Below, piece after piece: positions 1 through 8,771 of a stretch of 64,000 nt of DNA. A program made the translations under genes and the position numbers. The first letter of the stretch is position 1, and each line of letters opens with the position of its first letter. Below the pieces are notes generated by a model. It was not told the origin of the DNA and searched no databases. It worked only from the letters and a program-made list of their open reading frames with translations. Source of the stretch: Ustilago trichophora (taxonomy: Eukaryota > Basidiomycota > Ustilaginomycetes > Ustilaginales > Ustilaginaceae); the NCBI GenBank assembly GCA_900323505.1, contig OOIN01000037.1:62001-126000 (forward strand), given 5' to 3'.

Positions 1-1
1 C

Positions 2-3001
2 ATGGAAGAGAACATATCAGAACCTCTGCAGCAGCAACACAATTGGTTTGTGGTGCTCAATTACATCTTTGTCATCTACCTGATGACCTCCCATGGGTTG
101 TCCAACAGCATTGCAACACTTTACCTCTCTTTTGCATTGCGTGTCTTGAGCCGCTTCTGTGCCTTGACTGTCGATCCATCTGTTGGTGTTGTTGTTGACC
201 CTGCTGCCCAGCCTCCCCCTCCTTCAGTCTCGGCCCAGTCCCTCCCACAGCCTGCAACATCACCTTCACACTTCACTCAGTCAAGGCAAGAGTCAATGGT
301 TCAGTTGCAGCTGCCGCCACTCCCACCACCACCTCTCCCAATGCTCATTACCCCTGCATTGGTGAGACAGAGGCTTGGCATGCACAGCAACTCCAATTAG
401 TACCTTGTCTGCCCCTGGTGTGGCAAATTGAAGCTGTGGGCTGGTCTCAGTTCATCTCCAGCCAGACAGGTTTTCTGCAGCTGTGGCACTGAGCTCCTTG
501 ACAACCGCACTTGCCATCCAGTCCAGATGTACTGCCATCACACACTGCAGTCCATACTCAGCAGTGTGCTGATGGACAGAAAGTACTATCAAACATTGAA
601 CAACTGGGTAGATGTTGCCAAGCAAGCTTCTTGACACCATTGGAATCTCTGCTGCCCCTGCCACCCCTTGCCAAGATGATCACTGCAGCAGGTTGTCAAC
701 TACAAACGCTGAGACTGTTGATCATCAACATCTCTACAGAGAGGGGCCAACTGGTTTGGCATGGTTAGATGATTGCAAAAGTAGCGCAGAGGACTGCCAA
801 CATCAATGCCATCATGAACATGCTCCCTTTGTAGCAGCCAGCCTTAACCTCAAGGTCACACTCTCAGTTGACTGGTTCAGCCCGCACAAGGGTAAGTTAC
901 ATGGATGGCATATAACAGGAGCAGCACTCTTGAGGATCAATAACCTTCCAGCTGAGCTGACAACCCATGACTGGTGCTGCCCTGGGATCCACCTCATTGG
1001 CTTGCTGCCTGGTTCCAAGGAGACGTTGGTCTTGCAGCTGCAAAACTTCTTGAAGCTCCTCATTGACAAGCTGAAAGACTTTGACAGCACAGGCAAGGTC
1101 ATCAAGACCTTTGGGCATCCTGACGGCAAGCTGGTCAAGGCTTGACTCCATATGGTTGTTGCTGACACTCCTGCTCAGGCAAAAGTTGCCTGAATTGCCC
1201 TCAAATACAGATGGGGTACAATCTGTGCCTATTGCCAGAAGCAAGGAGAGAGGCTTGGCATGACAGATGAGGACAAGAACAAGGAGGACAATAGCTTTGT
1301 TGGCAGTCAGCCGCACAGGGCTTGACAACATACAGCAGCTGGCTTTTGATGGGTGGCCATTGGCAGGCTTGACTACTTTAATGCTGTTGATAGCTGTCCC
1401 CCTGACATGATGCATGCCATCCACCTTGGCTTGTGCAAATGTTTCTGGCATTGTTTCCTCATTGAATCATGCAAAGAAAATGGGGGGTTGCCTGTTGGAA
1501 GCCCAGCCTGTCATTGCCAATGCTCTGCTACCCTTGTATGTTCAAGGTCCAAATCAGCTGATTGGCAGCAGGAGTGGTGGGAATCCCACAGCAGAACAGT
1601 GGGAGGTCCTCTTCCAAGTACTGCTGCCCTTTGTACTCATGCAGCTCTGGAGTGAATCTCTTAGTGGCACAGGCAACAACAAGCTCAAATTTGGTCCTGC
1701 TTGTTGGGTGTTGTCAGCACTTCCATCCTGGGTCTCAGCCTGCTACCACTCACACCACTGCTGCTGCAACTGTCAAAATGCAAGCTGATTGCATCAACCA
1801 CCAGCCTCCTTCTGGTGCTGACATTGAGGTCAATCTTGATGGTGATGCTGATCCAAACAGTGCTTCTGTCAGGGCTGGTACCACTGCCGGGAAACATTGC
1901 TTCCTTTATGGACCCAAGCAAGCTCACAGTATCTTCCATGCTGCAATGCTACTCTGCTGCATTGTTGAGCTTGTTAGTGGTGACATGACCAGTGCCAAAG
2001 TGGGCAAGCTTGCCAATTTCATTGACCAATACAACCGTGGTCAGGCAAAGCTGTTGGGACCAGTGTGGCTGATGTTCAACAACCACAACATCAGCCATCT
2101 CCCTCGCTTTATCAGATGCTTTTGTGCACCTTGACACTTCTCTTCCTTGCCCTTTGAGCGCTACAGTGGCCTCATGGGCACAATCCCCACAAGTGGTCAC
2201 AAAGGTGGCATGTTAGAGGCAACCATCATGCACAATGCTGCACAGAGACTTAAACTGCAACAGCTATTGGCAAAGAGTGATGAACCCTTCTTCAAAACAA
2301 GGCTCCTTCAGCTGATTGAGGGCCATCATCCCTCCAACTTGTCTTCTTTGGACACTTATCTGAAGAAGAACCAGCGCAACAACTCAATGTCTGGTCTTCT
2401 TCTAGACCATCTCAATTGCCACACTGTGGCCTCTGCAAGCTCAACTGCCACCTCTGACACCACCATCACCACCATCACCACCACTGTCAACACTGCCAAG
2501 CCATGCTACACTCCATACTGGGATATGATGGCTCCCAATAGCGTGGCTTGCCTTAACACTTGTGCCAACTTCATCTGCACTGCTACCATGGATAGAAGCT
2601 TGGGCATTGTCAAGGTTGGTGGGGTGGGACAAGGTGGTTGCAACAATTGACGCAACTGGTGGGCTCTTGTGTCTGTTGATGGTGTGCTGCGGGCAGTGAA
2701 GATTCTCTGGATCTTCACCAAGGCTATTCATCTCTCTACAACTGCGCTTGATGTCTCTCCATAGATGTTTATGCATATTTGCTTACTCATGGAGGTGCCT
2801 CTTGATGTGCTTGGGGGCCATCATCTGAGTCAAGATCTGCTACAAGGCCTTGGGATTAACCTTGTGGTGGACAACAGAGGCAACTACGGCAAGGAGATGG
2901 TGGTGGAACTAGAGGCTGTTGATTCTCAGCTTGCTGTGGTGCCCTTCTCCTTCACTGGACAGTGTCTGCTTGGCTTGAAGCCACTCAAATGTGTAGAATA
3001 A
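2..3001 (+). pseudogene. Degenerate Plavaka/Tnp2-like (CACTA-related) transposase, partial at left edge
   Basis: This is a broken class II transposase spread over all three forward frames, so it is not functional. Visible pieces, in order: a Pro/Ser-rich part (2-400); a zinc-ribbon-like CPWCGK...CSCG stretch (about 415-500); SVDWFSPHKGKLHGW...LLPGSKETLVLQLQNFL (870-1060), which resembles the GNR/PGPKEP block of basidiomycete Tnp2/Plavaka transposases; an ADTPAQAKV segment (1165-1200); PPDMMHAIHLGLCKCFWH (about 1400-1450), the conserved DxMH-LG block; NNHNISHLPRFIRCF (2080-2125); and FERYSGLMGTIPTSGHKGG (2152-2210), the usual 'PFERYxGLMxxxxTN' block. The reading continues to a C-terminal part ending near 3001. 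Several frame changes and stops (for example at 398, 1143 and 2132) separate the pieces. Family assignment is by motif recall. I did not see CACTA-type ends; the left end is outside the window. Confidence 0.7.
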
Positions 3002-4080
3002 GCTTGCCACATGGAGCTGTGTAATAATAGAGTCTGTGACACTTGACACTGTCACACAGGTGGAAGACAAGGTCTTGTCGAAGAAGAGCTTCCACACTTT
3101 TCCTTCATTGCTGTTGCCTCCGCAGCTTCCCTTTGCCTTGTTGTCCTTTCATCTCTTCCAGCTTGCATCTCCTCATCATCACCAGTATCTCTGTCTCCTG
3201 TGCTTGCAACTCAACTTGACTTGGAAGCCAAGCTTGCTTCCACATTGTCCACTCTCTGCTTGTCTGTCCTCATCATCACCAACATCTCTGCCTTGTGCTT
3301 GCCCTCGTACCTCAACCCTTTTGTTCAGCAGCTGGCACCTCTCCTCTTGTAAGTTGCCTCCTCTTGTACACCAATGTCTTCTGCTGCTGCTTGCTTTTGC
3401 ACCCTTGTCAGCCACAACACTGTTCCTCACACCGTTCCTCAGCTTCCTTAGCAGCACTACCACCACCTGCACCACTACCTAGACCACCACTTTCACACCA
3501 TGAGCCTGCCTATCCTGCTGCTCTACACCTCCCAGCCCCTTGCCAATGCCAGAGGCAACCACATCTGGGCTTGTATGCAATGCTGCATTGGCTCAATGGC
3601 CAAAACACTCCAATTTGACTACAGCATCTTCCCACTGTCAATTGCACTGACCCACAAGCCTTCCTGCTGGGGCTTTGCCCTTGTACTGCACCCTGACAAT
3701 GCCAGCCTTGCCTTTCTGAGCCTGTGTGCGCAGTTTTGTGTTCCTGTTTGGAGCATCAACATTGTTTCTCCGGTCTTTCAGCATCAGCCCAAGCCCTAGA
3801 CCGGCAGGGTTGTCTCTGCACTTCACCATTCCCGCAAGACCAACACAGCCTCAAGTGCTCAAGGATCCAACAATGACAACAAGAGGGATGCCAATCTCAG
3901 CTTGCCAACATAATTACAGTAGTTACAACACATGTGTAGTTGTGACACAGGTGCATTGAATCCCAATGCAATTCAGTCTCTTGTGCAATTTTGCTAATCA
4001 TTTTGAGCCCTCATAACTTTGTGAAATATAATTTGATGATGCCTGCAATTTACACTGAGCATAGAGTCTACCAATACCAA
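3002..4080. other. Transposon-derived or low-complexity spacer with no supported gene
   Basis: This stretch is C/T-rich (3100-3500 is almost all Ser/Leu/Pro/His codons in every frame). Its open frames of 60-150 codons are compositional. It lies between the Plavaka-like remnant and the foldback element and may be decayed 3' sequence of the former. I see no recognisable domain. Confidence 0.5.
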
Positions 4081-4714
4081 CCATATCCACTGCCTTCTGC
4101 AACTATAGGCTGCTTCAATACCGTTTGAGGAGTGTGAGAGCATGGATGATGCTGTTGAACCATGCAATTTAGGCCCCTGAGCAGTCAAAGTCCTTGTTTA
4201 GAGTTTTCATGGAATTGCAACAACACCAGCATTAATGGAGACCAGCAAGCTGGACAGCCTCCTGCCTTGGATCCCTGCCCAGGGTTCTGATGCAGAATAT
4301 CTCCATATCAACCTGCTCATTGATGTAAGCACAAAGCCAAAGTGTTGGCAGCAGAAAGCCCAAAATCAGGCACTTCACCAGTATAAAGTTTGAAATTGCA
4401 AAATTCACATGTACTGATCTGCTGCCTTAAATTTTTATTCTCTAACTTCTCTGTTTTGATCATCACTGATCACCACAAACAGCTTGATGATGGAGCTTTC
4501 TTTGGTCAGATCATAGGCATCATCATGTGCTCAAGAGCTGCTGCATTGGACCACACAAATCTGTGCACACAGCAAAGGAAATGCACAGAGTCTAAAAACA
4601 AGGACTTAGACTGCTCAGGGGCCTAAATTGCATGGTTCAACAGCATCATCCATGCTCTCACACTCCTCAAACAGTATTGAAGCAGCCTATAGTTGCAGAA
4701 GGCAGTGGACATGG
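4081..4714. mobile_element. Foldback element with 124-bp inverted-repeat arms
   Basis: The left arm (about 4081-4204) and right arm (about 4590-4714) are near-identical in inverted orientation. The shared core reads CAGGGGCCTAAATTGCATGG on the right arm and its reverse complement on the left. I count only a few mismatches and 1-bp differences over about 124 bp (for example CAAACAG/CAAACGG, GACATGG/GATATGG). The spacer is about 385 bp, AT-rich, and has one 78-codon frame with no similarity I recognise. No clear target-site duplication is visible outside the arms, and the right arm runs directly into a GGTGGCTTC-type repeat at 4713. It could be a MITE-like foldback element or an inverted segmental duplication. 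Confidence 0.75.
4205..4589. other. Spacer of the foldback element
   Basis: This is AT-rich DNA between the two inverted arms. The frame at 4390-4626 runs into the right arm and is not supported as a gene. Confidence 0.5.
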
Positions 4715-4880
4715 AAGCCACCCACCATGCCACCCAGGGTGGGTGGCTTCACATCTGTAATTTTTCTTTTTTTGGGATATGATTGGGGGTGCTTGCAGGG
4801 TGGCTCCCCCAGAGCAACCACCGGGTGGTTGCTAGGGTGGTTCCAGCGTCCAACTTTTTCTTTTTTTCAGGGTATGATTT
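4713..4880. repeat. Two truncated copies of the GGTGGCTTC / poly-pyrimidine repeat family
   Basis: The first copy is a hairpin, GAAGCCACCCA...TGGGTGGCTTC, followed by a right end CTTTTTTTGGGATA near 4780. The second is GGGTGGTTGCTAGGGTGGTTCC followed by a right end CTTTTTTTCAGGGTA near 4872. The same right ends (CTTTTTTTAGGATA) close the elements at 7535-7755 and 8900-8959, so these are decayed, 5'-truncated members of that family. Confidence 0.65.
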
Positions 4881-5000
4881 GGACATGACTGCTGAACAGG
4901 CACATTTGACAAAGTTTGAAACTCAAGGTCGGAAGGATTTTCGAAGTTAAGGATGTGTTTTCAAGATGTCTGACAAGGGCTGATCAGGAGTTTTAAGTTA

Positions 5001-5055
5001 ACGGGAGTGGCCCATAACAGAGTCAGGCCCATTAAAGAATCAGCAATACAAAATA
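5001..5055 (+). mobile_element. MITE copy 1, left part (interrupted by the pogo element)
   Basis: This is the left part of a near-palindromic MITE preceded by TA (4999-5000) and starting ACGGGAGTGGCCCATAACAG. It stops at the TA (5054-5055) where the pogo element begins and resumes at 7314. Joined to 7314-7415 it gives a 157-bp element, the same length as MITE copy 2, and it aligns across the junction with the uninterrupted copy at 8170-8319. Confidence 0.9.
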
Positions 5056-5102
5056 ACGTGACTGGCCCATTAAAGACTCAGGCCCATTAAAGAATCATTT
5101 TT
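5056..5102 (+). repeat. Left TIR of the pogo element, with two 17-bp direct repeats
   Basis: A 9-nt tip (ACGTGACT plus the boundary base) is followed by GGCCCATTAAAGACTCA (5064-5080) and GGCCCATTAAAGAATCA (5081-5097), then a short T run. The two 17-mers differ at one base. Paired motifs of this type inside a TIR are typical of a bipartite transposase-binding site (inference). Confidence 0.9.
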
Positions 5103-5230
5103 CACGGCCGGGTCAACAGGACGCATCACGTATTTAAGGCAGCTCAGCACAACATCTACGTGTGTTGTATCTTCCTTCATGACCACCACCATACCTTCCC
5201 ACCGTCACCACATTCCCTCCTAATTATTAA

Positions 5231-7045
5231 CCATTGTCATCTAAGACCTCAAATATTGTGTCTCCACAGCTCACCAAGCACAAAAGGACTGAATTTTGCT
5301 CCCAGAAGGCTCAAAAGGAGGCTGAAATCAGTCAAGCTATTCATGACATTTGCTCTGGAGCTGTCTGATCCATCTGGAAGGCAGCAGAGCTTCACAATGT
5401 GGCCAATTCAACTCTCCGGAAGCGTTTGAAAGGCATCAAACCACGCCAAAACGCGCACGCTCATTGTCAGCTTCTCTCGGAGGCTCAGGAAAAATCCTTG
5501 CTGGCTCATGTCGAAGCCACTGCAGCACAAGGCTTTCCTGTCACGTACAAAGAGCTCATGGACTGAGCAGCAGCGTTCCACAAGGAGAATACCAATAATC
5601 ATGACGCTATGATTACCAGGAAGTGGGCCCGAGGATTTCTTTATCGCCACCCTTTGCTTTTGAGCTGTTTCAGCCGCGTTTTGGACCATTCCAGAGCAAA
5701 AGTATCAAATAGGACAACAGTGACACAATATTACAAGCTCCTCTGCAGCACCATGACCATTCATGACATCCCTTTCTGTCATGTCTACAATATGGACAAA
5801 ACTGGCTTTGTTTTTGGAAGGGCACAGAGTCAAAAAGTGCTTGTTTGCAGAGAGAAAAAAGCAGCAACATTATTTAGGACACAACCCAGACAACAAGAAA
5901 GTGCAACCGTCATTGAATGCATTGGCCACCAAATCCCTCCTCCAATGATCATATTCAAAGGAAATGCGCACATGCTAGGCTGGTTTTGTCATCAGCAGCT
6001 CATTCCGCAGAATTGGGCCTTTGCAGTGTCAAAAATTGGATGGACAAATCAGGATATCGGCTTGGACTGGCTCAAACGCTGTTTTGAGCCTCATACAAGG
6101 CCTCAAAATGTGAATCAAAAGTGTCTCCTCCTTCTTGATGGTCATAATTTGCACACAAGCTTGGCATTCACCAAGTTTGCAGAAAAAAATGGCATTATCC
6201 TACTGTGCTTCCCTGCGCATGCCACGCACCTGCTACAGCCGCTTGATGTGTCCATTTTTGGTCCACTGAAAGCACAGTACAGTAAGATGATATTGTCATT
6301 AGCAAAAAGCGGTCTCGTCATAAATAAAGCCCAGTTTTGCGCATATATGTCAAGATATGGGACCAAATCATGACGCCAAGGGCAGCAAGGGCCGCTTTTA
6401 AATCTGTTGGCATTGACACAACTGCTGTCAGTGCTTCTCAGGTACTAGCACGCTTGCCAGAGCGTGCTACAACTCCGGAGAGCAAAGGAATATCATTTCC
6501 GCAAACTCCAAAGAATTCTAGACAATTGGTGGCCTTAGCAAGCCAAATTTGCTCCTCAGAGCGTCCAAATTGCAATTCCAGGCAACTTTGGAGCAAAATG
6601 ATTAAAGCTGCTGGTCACTTTCATGACAATTCCATCCTATTACGGCAGGAGGTTGCAGAGCTTTGTCAAACACTTGCTTTCAGGCAGGTCAGGCTGCAGG
6701 AGGACCAAGCACGGCTGTCGCAGGCCAAGGTTTTGGACAGCAAAGAAATTCAGGAAGCAATGCAGCGGAGAAACACTCAAAAACAGGCAAAAAAAGCCTC
6801 AGAAACAAGCTCCAAAGCGTTGCTTGCCAAGTGCAGGTCCAGAATACAGCCCAACTCCAAGCATAGGCCTTTGGTCCACCTCATCATTGAGTTTGGATGC
6901 CCAGGATAGCCCGGCAGCAAGCGTAGAGCTTGACAGTGCTCCGTCAGGCCTGGAAGAGCTGGAGGAGCTGGAGGAGCTGGAGGAGCCCGGATATCATGAT
7001 TGGTATGACGATGACTGCTCAGATGACGAGATTGACCTGCTTTGA
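5231..7045 (+). pseudogene. Interrupted pogo/Fot1-family DD35D transposase
   Basis: The main frame runs from about 5231. It shows a Psq/CENP-B-type N-terminal helix-turn-helix region (WKAAELHNVANSTLRKRLKG, then SLLAHVEATAAQGFPV...KELMD...RKWARGFLYRHP) and the DDE_1 catalytic core. The three acidic residues are in NMDKTGF (codon 5795), LLLDGHN (codon 6137) and LQPLDVSIFGPLK (codon 6245); the last two are 35 residues apart (DD35D). Defects: in-frame TGA stops at 5366 and 5564, and a TGA at 6371 after which homology continues in another frame (TPRAARAAFKSVGID, the usual region after the core). A second frame change near 6850 returns to the first frame for an acidic tail with LEE repeats (6956-6990) ending at 7045. 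No start codon follows the upstream stop at 5228, so the true start is lost or lies across an unrecognised intron. It acts, when intact, as the transposase of the surrounding element. Confidence 0.88.
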
Positions 7046-7096
7046 CCCTCCTTTGTGTGTTGAATGGCCACCAAAGTGCAAAGAGGTTCATGTGTA

Positions 7097-7253
7097 ACGG
7101 GACTGGCCCATTAACGGGTCAGGCCCATTTGTGGGTCACTAATACAAATTTGAGGAGCTTTTGTAGTTCAGCTTCAAATCTTTTGAACACTTTTCGCAAA
7201 AATTGTAGTGCTGACCCACTAATGGGCCTGACCCGTTAATGGGCCAGTCACGT
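7097..7253 (+). mobile_element. MITE copy 2, inserted in the 3' end of the pogo element
   Basis: This is a 157-bp near-palindrome flanked by TA (7095-7096, 7254-7255). The left end starts ACGGGACTGGCCCATTAACG and the right end is its near-exact inverse, starting ACGTGACTGGCCCATTAACG. The inverted repeats run about 54 bp with a few mismatches. It lies between the transposase stop and the right TIR of the pogo element, so it arrived after the pogo copy did, or travelled with it. Confidence 0.9.
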
Positions 7254-7264
7254 TATATATGCGC

Positions 7265-7311
7265 AAAAATGATTCTTTAATGGGCCTGAGTCTTTAATGG
7301 GCCAGTCACGT
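7265..7311 (-). repeat. Right TIR of the pogo element
   Basis: This is an exact reverse complement of 5056-5102, including both 17-bp units. It is followed by the TA duplication at 7312-7313. Confidence 0.92.
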
Positions 7312-7313
7312 TA

Positions 7314-7415
7314 TGCACGCTTTTGTATCCCTGCTTGAAATTTTTCAAACACTTCGGGGAATAATTGTATTTGTGATTCTTTAATGGGCCTGACTCTGTT
7401 ATGTGCCACTCCCGT
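7314..7415 (+). mobile_element. MITE copy 1, right part
   Basis: This continues 5001-5055 after the pogo insertion. It reads TGCACGCTTTTGTATCC, matching TGGACGCTTTTGTATCC in the uninterrupted copy 4, and ends CACTCCCGT followed by TA (7416-7417). Confidence 0.9.
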
Positions 7416-7534
7416 TACGTGATTCTTGTGCAAAAGGAGAGGTTCCACTGTCACAAGTGGGTATTTGTTTATTTCGCGACAGTAGTGTTTTGCGAGCAAA
7501 GTTGAGGGGATCACGAAAACGAGGCCGAGTCATA

Positions 7535-7755
7535 ATTTGAAAAAGGAAAATCCGTCACGAAGGAGCCCTTGAAGACACCTACCCCGGGTAGCCACATTGA
7601 GAAGCCACCCTTTGAAGCCAGCCAAAACGGGGGTGGCTTCATGGGTGGCTTCACAACGTAGCCACCCTGGGTGGCTTCAAGGGTGGCTTCGGTGGTGTAG
7701 CCACCCCGGGTGGCTTCGAGGGTGGCTTCATGACGGATTTTTACTTTTTTTAGGA
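7535..7755. mobile_element. 221-bp MITE of the GGTGGCTTC family
   Basis: It is flanked by TA (7533-7534, 7756-7757). Subterminal inverted repeats AAAATCCGTCACGAAG and CTTCATGACGGATTTTT enclose about six direct copies of GGTGGCTTC (7630-7733), interleaved with inverted GAAGCCACC/GTAGCCACC copies. The whole element can fold into branched hairpins. The right end, CTTTTTTTAGGA, is identical to the end of the 60-bp element at 8900-8959. No coding potential. Confidence 0.8.
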
Positions 7756-7763
7756 TATAGATA

Positions 7764-7917
7764 ACGTGACTGGCCCGTTAAAGGGTCAAGCCCATAAGGG
7801 GGTCACCAATACAATCTTGAGGAGTTTTGTACTTCAACCAATATTTTTGAACACTTTTCGCAAAAATTGTATTGGTGACCCACTTACGGGCCTGACCCTT
7901 TAATGGGCCAGTCACGT
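7764..7917 (+). mobile_element. MITE copy 3 (pogo-TIR palindromic family)
   Basis: This is a 154-bp element flanked by TA (7762-7763, 7918-7919). Both ends start ACGTGACTGGCCC and the arms run inward to GGGTCACCAATACAA on both sides. The centre contains TTTTGAACACTTTTCGCAAAAA, shared with copy 2. Confidence 0.9.
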
Positions 7918-8169
7918 TATGAAAACGTAGGTTTGTGTTTGTCGGAGGGGGCCGCTTGAATTCATGATTGTCAAAAATAGGTGAACTTTGCCACGAATTC
8001 ATTTAACAGATTGATACACGTTTGTCACGTTGCAGCTCGACCTTTTTAATCGTCCGTCGCAGACGACTTCGACAGACAGCACGTTCGTCTGGCGACTCGC
8101 GCGCCAAAATCAGGACGCATCTTGTTTTAGCCAGCAATCGTTCGGTGTGAAATGTGTCCAGTGCAGCTA

Positions 8170-8319
8170 ACGGGAGGAGAGTCAGGCCCATTCAAGAATC
8201 AGCAATACAAAATATGGACGCTTTTGTATCCCCCCCATTTTTTTTTCAAACACTTTGGAGAAAAATTGTAACTATTGTGATTCTTTAATGGGCCTGACTC
8301 TGTTATGGACCACTCCCGT
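8170..8319 (+). mobile_element. MITE copy 4 (uninterrupted reference for copy 1)
   Basis: This is a 150-bp element flanked by TA (8168-8169, 8320-8321). The left arm has a small deletion just after ACGGGAG; the right arm is complete (inverse of ACGGGAGTGGTCCATAACAG). The segment AGCAATACAAAATATGGACG shows the undisturbed site where the pogo element entered copy 1. Confidence 0.88.
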
Positions 8320-8326
8320 TAACTTA

Positions 8327-8476
8327 ATCACATCGTAAAAAGAGGAAAATCCGCCATGAAGCCACCCTTAAAGGCACCCCCCAATTGGTTGGCTTCCTGC
8401 GACATAAAGCCAGCTGATCGGGGGTGGCTTCAACGGTGGCTTCGTGACGGATTTTTCTTTTTTCCACGATGTGAAT
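8327..8476. mobile_element. Second GGTGGCTTC-family element with alternative ends
   Basis: Inverted ends are AATCACATCGTAAAAAGAGG and, on the other side, the inverse of AATTCACATCGTGGAAAAAA. They are flanked by TA (8325-8326, 8477-8478; the latter TA is shared with MITE copy 5). Inside, AAAATCCGCCATGAAGCCACC pairs with GGTGGCTTCGTGACGGATTTT. About 150 bp, no gene. Confidence 0.75.
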
Positions 8477-8478
8477 TA

Positions 8479-8632
8479 ACGTTTGTGGCCCATGCCCAAG
8501 TCAGGCCCATCAAAGAATCACAAATACAATTTTTCTCCAAAGTGTTCGAAAAATTTCGAGTAGGAATACAAAAGCGTCCATATTTTGTATTGCTGATTCT
8601 TTGATGGGCCTGACTCTGTTATGGCCTCACGT
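8479..8632 (-). mobile_element. MITE copy 5, inverted relative to copy 4
   Basis: This is a 154-bp element flanked by TA (8477-8478, 8633-8634). Read on the minus strand it matches copy 4 from AGCAATACAAAATATGGACG through CACTTTGGAGAAAAATTGTA. The arm tips are more decayed (ACGTTTGTGGCCC, ACGTGAGGCC). Confidence 0.88.
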
Positions 8633-8771
8633 TAACTAAATTTCCTGCTTAGAATGCTCCGGGGGTGGAAATTCTGTTCTTTCGCAGAAGGGATAAGATG
8701 CAGTCGGGACACTGACCGTCTCAAAACTGCCGACTTGTTAGGTTCAACACTAGCAAAATGATCACGCTTTA

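Larger units (their letters stand above)
5056..7311 (+). mobile_element. Complete pogo/Fot1-type (Tc1-mariner) DNA transposon with 47-bp TIRs
   Basis: This is a 2,256-bp element bounded by perfect 47-bp terminal inverted repeats (5056-5102 and 7265-7311), starting ACGTGACTGGCCCATTAA. It is flanked by TA duplications (5054-5055 and 7312-7313), the target site of Tc1/mariner/pogo elements. It carries a broken DDE transposase gene on the plus strand and a nested MITE (7097-7253) between that gene and the right TIR. The flanking DNA is the two halves of another MITE. The ends look intact, so it could still be moved by a transposase supplied in trans. That last point is inference. Confidence 0.93.

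Noticed and set aside
3036..3830. Overlapping frames of 77-148 codons
   Set aside because: Low-complexity C/T-rich DNA with frames open on both strands; no similarity recognised.
7561..7740. CRISPR-like array
   Set aside because: The repeated 9-mers have irregular spacing and both orientations, lie within a TA-flanked element, and the genome is eukaryotic.
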